42,459 nt of DNA from Nocardioides sp. GTDB lineage: Bacteria; Actinomycetota; Actinomycetes; Propionibacteriales; Nocardioidaceae. How positions within the stretch are numbered: position 1 is the stretch's first letter; the number at the start of each line of letters is the position of its first letter. The stretch spans positions 1 through 42,459 of the forward strand of contig NZ_JAEMSS010000011.1 of NCBI RefSeq assembly GCF_016462705.1, in the 5' to 3' direction. Shown one piece after another: positions 38,002-42,459 of this stretch. A model generated the notes under the pieces. That model was not told the DNA's origin. It ran no database searches and was given only the letters and a program-made list of their open reading frames with translations. The position numbers and the translations under genes were made by a program.

Positions 38002-39951
38002 ATGGCGAGACCGACCACACGCACGCGCGGAGAGCGTCTGCACACGCTGGTGACCGGCCTTCCGGGACTCGGGCTCGGCCTGGTCGTGGTCCTCGGGCTC
38101 GCGCTCGGACCGGCCCAGGGCGCGACCGCCGCCGACAGCGCCGGCACGATCACCTACTCCGAAGCGACTCCCGACGGGCTGCAGGCACTGGTGTCGGTTC
38201 CTGCCGACGCGGAGGTCGACCTCGACGGTGTCCAGGTCACCGTCGACGGCGAGGTGGCCGAGGCGACCGCCGTACCCGCGGGCAGCGCCGACGCCCTCCT
38301 GCGCACCACGGTCATGGCGATCGACACCAGCAACTCGATGAAGGGCGAGCGCTTCGCCGCCGCCAAGGCGGCGGCCCGGGAGTTCATCGAGACCGCCCCC
38401 GACAACGTCTTCCTCGGCATCGTCACCTTCGACTCCGATGTCGAGACGGCCCTGCCCCCCACCCAGGACCGTGCCTCGGCGCTCGCTGTCATCGACCAGC
38501 TCGAGCTGAGGAAGAAGACCCTGCTCTACGACGGCGTGCTGTCGGCCGTGGCAGAGGTCGGCAGCGAGGGCCAGCGCAACGTGCTCGTCCTCTCCGACGG
38601 TGCGGACACCACCGACACCCCGATCGAGACGGTGACCAAGGCGATCGAGGACGCCGAGGTGCGCGTCGACGTGGTCGCGCTCGACCAGGACGGCGAGGCC
38701 CTGAGTGCACTGGAGACGCTCGCCGCCGCCGGCGGCGGCGAGGTCATCCCGGCGGACCCCGCCGCGCTCACCCAGGCGTTCGCCGAGCAGGCCGCGGCGC
38801 TGGCCCGTCAGGTGCTCGTCACCGTGGTCGTCCCACGTTCGGTCGAGGCCACCGAGGCGACGCTGCAGATCACCCTGCCCACGGCGGACGGGACCCTCAC
38901 GGCCGAGGCGTTCACGACCGTCCGCTCCACGCCGATCTCCGAGCCGCTCGTCAAGGAGACCCCCTGGAGCCCGCCCACCTGGGTGGTGTACGCCGGACCC
39001 GCAGCCGTCGGGCTCGGCCTGGTCCTGGCCGTGTTCCTCCTCCTCCCCAAGTCGAAGACCGTCACCGCCGCCGACCGGGTGAGCCAGTACACCGCCTCCC
39101 AGTCGAAGTCCGCCGGCGCCGGCGCCGGCCCGCTCCTCGACACCGACGTGGCCTTCGCCTCGGCGAAGGAGACCGCGGCCAACATGCTGCGGCGCAACCA
39201 GGACCTCGATGCCCGGATCAGCCGTCGCCTCGAGGCCGCGGGCAGCGAGCTCAAGTCCTCGGAGTGGCTGCTGCTGCACGGGGCCATCTTCTTCGTCTGC
39301 GGGCTGGCGGGAATCGGCCTCGGCGGAGGCAACCCGGTGGTCGGGCTCCTGTTCCTCGCCGCCGGGCTGTTCCTGCCCTGGATGTACCTCGGGTTCCGCC
39401 GCTCACGCCGACGGAAGGCGTTCAACGCCAGCCTGCCCGACACCCTGCAGCTGATGTCCGGGTCGCTGGCCGCAGGGCTGTCGCTGGCGCAGTCGGTGGA
39501 CACGATCGTCCGGGAGGGCTCTGAGCCCATCGCCGGCGAGTTCCGCCGAGTGCTGGTCGAGACCCGGCTCGGCGTGTCCCTCGAGGACGCGCTGGAGGGC
39601 ATCGGCGAGCGCTTCGAGAGCAAGGACTTCGAGTGGGTCGTCATGGCGATCAAGATCCAGCGCCAGGTCGGCGGCAACCTCGGCGAGCTGCTCGACTCCG
39701 TGGCCGCCACCATGCGTGAGCGGGAGTACGTGCGGCGGCAGGTCGCGGCGCTCGCCGCAGAAGGAAAACTGTCGGCATGGGTGTTGGGCGGGCTTCCGCC
39801 TCTCTTCATGCTTTACCTTTTCCTCACGAACCGCGACTACGTCATCGTGATGTTCCAGGAGCCTCTGGGCTGGGCGATGCTCGCCGGCGCGGCAACGATC
39901 CTGGCGATCGGGGTGTTCTGGATGAGCAGACTCGTCAAGGTGGAGGTGTGA
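38002..39951 (+). CDS. tadB: VWA-domain / TadB fusion protein
   Basis: 649 residues, ATG one base after the cpaF stop. Parts in order: an N-terminal hydrophobic segment (about 19-40, signal or anchor); a beta sandwich; a von Willebrand A domain (about 100-290) with a complete MIDAS, DTSNS at 108-112, plus VLVLSDGADTTDTPI; a beta domain; and a membrane helix (about 333-352). Then comes a cytoplasmic T2SSF/TadB region: AANMLRRNQDLDARISRRLE, two membrane helices, the conserved core LPDTLQLMSGSLAAGLSLAQ and GEFRRVLVETRLGVSLEDAL, and two more helices at the C-terminus. TadB is the inner-membrane platform on which CpaF acts. The metal-dependent adhesion fold on its outer face is an additional module. 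A short stretch near 39760-39830 shows codon use unlike the rest of the gene. Confidence 0.9.
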   Translation: MARPTTRTRGERLHTLVTGLPGLGLGLVVVLGLALGPAQGATAADSAGTITYSEATPDGLQALVSVPADAEVDLDGVQVTVDGEVAEATAVPAGSADALLRTTVMAIDTSNSMKGERFAAAKAAAREFIETAPDNVFLGIVTFDSDVETALPPTQDRASALAVIDQLELRKKTLLYDGVLSAVAEVGSEGQRNVLVLSDGADTTDTPIETVTKAIEDAEVRVDVVALDQDGEALSALETLAAAGGGEVIPADPAALTQAFAEQAAALARQVLVTVVVPRSVEATEATLQITLPTADGTLTAEAFTTVRSTPISEPLVKETPWSPPTWVVYAGPAAVGLGLVLAVFLLLPKSKTVTAADRVSQYTASQSKSAGAGAGPLLDTDVAFASAKETAANMLRRNQDLDARISRRLEAAGSELKSSEWLLLHGAIFFVCGLAGIGLGGGNPVVGLLFLAAGLFLPWMYLGFRRSRRRKAFNASLPDTLQLMSGSLAAGLSLAQSVDTIVREGSEPIAGEFRRVLVETRLGVSLEDALEGIGERFESKDFEWVVMAIKIQRQVGGNLGELLDSVAATMREREYVRRQVAALAAEGKLSAWVLGGLPPLFMLYLFLTNRDYVIVMFQEPLGWAMLAGAATILAIGVFWMSRLVKVEV

Positions 39952-39952
39952 C

Positions 39953-40873
39953 ATGACATTGCTCCTCATCCTCGGCCTGTCGATGGTCCTCCTGTCGATC
40001 GTGCTCGTGGGCTCCGCTCTCCGGTCGACCACCGACACCGGGGTCACCCGGTCCCTGGCGGTCCTGGAGGCGATGACGAACGCCCCCAAGGAGCTGACCC
40101 AGGACCTCGACCGCTCGTTCGCCGATCGGGTCGTCGAGCCGCTGCAGCAGCGGGCCCTCGGCCTGGGCCGGCGGCTGTCCGGCGCCGACACCGCCGACCG
40201 GATCAGGCGCAAGCTCGACCTGGCCGGCAACCCCCATGGCTGGACCGTGGACCGCGTGGTCTCGGGGAAGGTCATCGGCGCTGTCGTCGGCCTCGTGTTC
40301 GGCGTCGTGTTCGGCCTGATGCTCGAGGGAACGGGGCTCCGGTTCGTGGTGGCCATCGGCGGCCTCGTCGTCGGCTTCTTCGGCCCCAACCTCTACCTCT
40401 ACCAGAAGATCCACGACCGGTCCGCGCAGCTGCTCCGCGAGCTCCCCGACGCCATCGACCTCCTGACCATCAGTGTCGAGTCGGGCCTGGGCTTCGACGC
40501 GGCCGTGCAGCAGGTGGCACGCAACACCGAGGGCCCGCTCTCCGAGGAGTTCTCCCGGGTGCTGCGGGAGATGCAGATCGGCCAGGGTCGGGCCGACGCC
40601 CTGCGCGCGCTGGCCGAGCGCACCAACGTCCCCGACGTCCGCAGCTTCGTCAGCGCCATGGTCCAGGCCGACTCCTTCGGCATCCCGATCGCCCAGGTCC
40701 TGCGCGTCCAGTCGAGCGAGATGCGGACCAAGCGCAGACAGCGGGCGGAGGAGAAGGCCCAGCAGGTGCCGGTCAAGATCACCGTGCCGCTCATCTTCTG
40801 CATCCTGCCCACCCTGTTCATCGCGGTCATGGGCCCGGCGGTGCTGAGCATCATGGACAGCTTCGGCAAGTGA
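39953..40873 (+). CDS. tadC: TadC, second platform protein of the Tad pilus
   Basis: 306 residues, ATG start with GGAGG upstream, right after the tadB stop. It has an N-terminal membrane helix (LLLILGLSMVLLSIVLVGSA), a helical region, two more helices (VIGAVVGLVFGVVFGLMLEG; FVVAIGGLVVGFFGPNLYLY), and the T2SSF domain DLLTISVESGLGFDAAVQQV, SEEFSRVLREMQIGQGRADA, RTNVPDVRSFVSAMVQADSF and GIPIAQVLRVQSSEMRTKRR, then a last helix. TadB and TadC form the membrane platform together. The stop overlaps the start of the next gene as GTGA. Length is normal for the family. Confidence 0.93.
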   Translation: MTLLLILGLSMVLLSIVLVGSALRSTTDTGVTRSLAVLEAMTNAPKELTQDLDRSFADRVVEPLQQRALGLGRRLSGADTADRIRRKLDLAGNPHGWTVDRVVSGKVIGAVVGLVFGVVFGLMLEGTGLRFVVAIGGLVVGFFGPNLYLYQKIHDRSAQLLRELPDAIDLLTISVESGLGFDAAVQQVARNTEGPLSEEFSRVLREMQIGQGRADALRALAERTNVPDVRSFVSAMVQADSFGIPIAQVLRVQSSEMRTKRRQRAEEKAQQVPVKITVPLIFCILPTLFIAVMGPAVLSIMDSFGK

Positions 40874-42459
40874 GGGTCCGCGAACGGCACCACGTCAAGG
40901 TCAGCGCGGTTGCGCGCGGCTTCGTGCTGGTCGCGCTCTTCGGCCCTGCCCTGTGGAACCAGGACACCGCGGGCATCGTCGCGCTCATCACCATCGGGAC
41001 GGTCTGGCTGCTCTCGACCCTGGCCGACTGGCGCCAGCGCCTCCCCGTCCTGGTGGTCACGACAGTGGACGCCGCCCTCGTGGGTGCCGTCTGCGGCTTC
41101 ACGATCAACGACACCCTCGGCGTGCTCGGCGCCTTGGCGGTCCCCCCGTTCACCGCGGGTCTCTACCGCGGCATCCAGGGCGTGGCGCTGGCCCTGTCGG
41201 CACAGATGTCAGCCGTGGTGGTCATCTCGTTCGTGGCCTTCGACGGACTGAACGCCGACGAGGGGTTCGGCGCGTTCAGCTGGAACATGACCGGGCTCGG
41301 TCTCGGTCTGGTCGGTGTCTTCCTGCACTCGGCGCTCAACGAGCGTTCGGACCCGTTGGCGCCGTACCACTACGCCCAGGGGCTGATCCGCCAGCTCATC
41401 GACCTCTCGGGCGGCCTGGACAGCGGCTTGGACCCGGTGGCCCTCGGTGGCTCGATCCTGAGCGAGGTCCGCGACGACCTGCCCACGTCAGCGGTCGTCG
41501 TGAGCGTCCCGCGCGGGGACACCCTCACGCCCCTGGTCAACAAGTCGCTGGGCAGCAGCGACGACCTCGGCGACTGCGAGGACATCGCCGTCGAGGCGTG
41601 GGCGGTCGGGCTGCCCGTCCTGCACGACCGGGTCTTCGCCTTCCCGCTCAACACCGACGCCGGCACGGTCGCCATCGTCGCGGGCATCCTGTCCGACCGG
41701 GTGGACCCCACCCGCCTCGGCGTCGAGGACCGGATCCGCAAGCTGATGCGACGGCTCGCTCCGAGCGCGGTGCACCTCGACACCGCGCTGCTGTTCTCGG
41801 CGTTCCGCGATGCCGCCACCGCCGAGGAGCGCCGGCGGCTGGCCCGAGAGATGCACGACGGCGTGGCGCAGGACATCGCGTCGTTGGGCTACCTCGTCGA
41901 CGCGCTCGGTGCGGGCGTCACCACTCCTGAGCAGGCGGAGCGGCTGGAGATGCTGCGCGAGCGGATCTCCGCGATCGTCGCCGAGATCCGGCGGTCCGTC
42001 GTCAACCTGCGCACCAGCATCGGCGCCAACGAGAGCCTCGGTACCGCGATCGGGTCGATCGCCCGCAACCTGTCCGAGGTCTCGGGCGTACCGATCCACG
42101 TCACCCTCAACGAGCACACCCAACGACTGCGCCCCGAGGTCGAGGGCGAGCTGTTCCGGATCGCCCAGGAAGCGATGAACAACGCGGTCCGGCACGCTCA
42201 GGCCTCCGCGATCGAGGTGCACTGCCAGGTGCACGCACCCGAGGCGCTGATCACCGTCACCGACAACGGTCGCGGCCTCCAGGCCGCCCGGCCGACGTCG
42301 CACGGGCTGCACATCATGCAGGAGCGGGCTCTGCTCATCAACGCCTCGCTGGAGATCGGCGAGACCCCCGCCGGCGGCCTGTCGGTCTCGGTCCGCGTCC
42401 CCGCCAACAGCAAGGCGGAGGCCACAGACCCCGACCCGGTCCATGCCAGGATCGGGGCG
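40870..42459 (+). CDS. sensor histidine kinase (NarL-type partner), 3' end beyond the window
   Basis: Open from the GTG at 40870 to the last base, 530 codons without a stop, so the gene is cut by the window edge. The start overlaps the tadC stop (GTGA), placing it in the tad operon. It has five or six membrane helices in the first 170 residues, then a GAF-like domain (about 175-310, VALGGSILSEVRDDLPTSAV, then VFAFPLNTDAGTVAIVAGIL). The transmitter has LAREMHDGVAQDIASLGYLV with His329, a dimerisation helix pair ending VVNLRTSIGANESL, and a HATPase with N-box EAMNNAVRHAQAS, G1 VTDNGRGLQ and G2 SHGLHIMQERALL. The last residues (NSKAEATDPDPVHARIGA) form an unstructured tail, so the stop is probably near. 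Response-regulator and pilin genes are likely just outside. Confidence 0.9.
   Translation, partial: MRVRERHHVKVSAVARGFVLVALFGPALWNQDTAGIVALITIGTVWLLSTLADWRQRLPVLVVTTVDAALVGAVCGFTINDTLGVLGALAVPPFTAGLYRGIQGVALALSAQMSAVVVISFVAFDGLNADEGFGAFSWNMTGLGLGLVGVFLHSALNERSDPLAPYHYAQGLIRQLIDLSGGLDSGLDPVALGGSILSEVRDDLPTSAVVVSVPRGDTLTPLVNKSLGSSDDLGDCEDIAVEAWAVGLPVLHDRVFAFPLNTDAGTVAIVAGILSDRVDPTRLGVEDRIRKLMRRLAPSAVHLDTALLFSAFRDAATAEERRRLAREMHDGVAQDIASLGYLVDALGAGVTTPEQAERLEMLRERISAIVAEIRRSVVNLRTSIGANESLGTAIGSIARNLSEVSGVPIHVTLNEHTQRLRPEVEGELFRIAQEAMNNAVRHAQASAIEVHCQVHAPEALITVTDNGRGLQAARPTSHGLHIMQERALLINASLEIGETPAGGLSVSVRVPANSKAEATDPDPVHARIGA

Overview
This window is about 72% G+C by eye. It has frequent GTG starts, many four-base ATGA/GTGA gene overlaps and strong GC3 bias, and its gene set is typical of Actinomycetota. 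The best fit is a Nocardioides-like member of the Propionibacteriales (inference from gene content; no 16S or marker tree is available here). Nearly all of it looks like ordinary chromosome. I see no tRNA, rRNA, phage, transposase or CRISPR array, and no gene-free stretch longer than 300 bases.

Layout. (1) 1-6.9 kb: a HelR-type RNA polymerase recycling ATPase and a MhuD-like heme monooxygenase; a three-gene minus-strand unit (Rv2175c-like DNA-binding protein, membrane-anchored RNase Sa-like ribonuclease, barstar-like inhibitor); divergent from it a four-PASTA Ser/Thr kinase and an EamA transporter. (2) 6.9-13.5 kb: a 12-bp tandem repeat, a type I-beta DAHP synthase, a zinc-ribbon/membrane/glycan-binding-like protein, and on the minus strand an APC permease, a class II DAHP synthase and a threonine aldolase. 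(3) 13.5-20 kb: a nucleotidyltransferase, an EEP-family hydrolase, an ECF sigma factor with its membrane partner, a PPi-type phosphofructokinase, a DUF1028 protein and glycerol kinase. (4) 20-28 kb: a coiled-coil protein, arylamine N-acetyltransferase, an exported protein, a MacR-like regulator, VOC and flavin-reductase proteins, a polytopic membrane protein, MacS-like kinase and a lysophospholipid acyltransferase. (5) 28-34 kb: two ROK sugar kinases, an Rv2183c-like protein, a Get3/ArsA ATPase, an SRPBCC protein and a FadD15-like acyl-CoA synthetase. (6) 34.4 kb to the end: a tad pilus locus, cpaB-cpaE-cpaF-(VWA-tadB fusion)-tadC, followed by a sensor histidine kinase cut by the window edge.

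The order Rv2175c / pknL / aroG / acyltransferase / Rv2183c / ArsA-like / SRPBCC / fadD15 matches the M. tuberculosis Rv2175c-Rv2187 neighbourhood, and pfk-macRS-glk matches a Streptomyces neighbourhood (both from memory). This is therefore an ancestral actinobacterial block with local insertions. The most unusual parts are the ribonuclease/inhibitor unit placed between a kinase-linked regulator and a heme enzyme, the VWA-TadB fusion with a dedicated kinase, a set of apparently leaderless genes with a -10 hexamer 6-7 bases before the start codon, and several 11-14 bp tandem repeats at gene ends and promoters.
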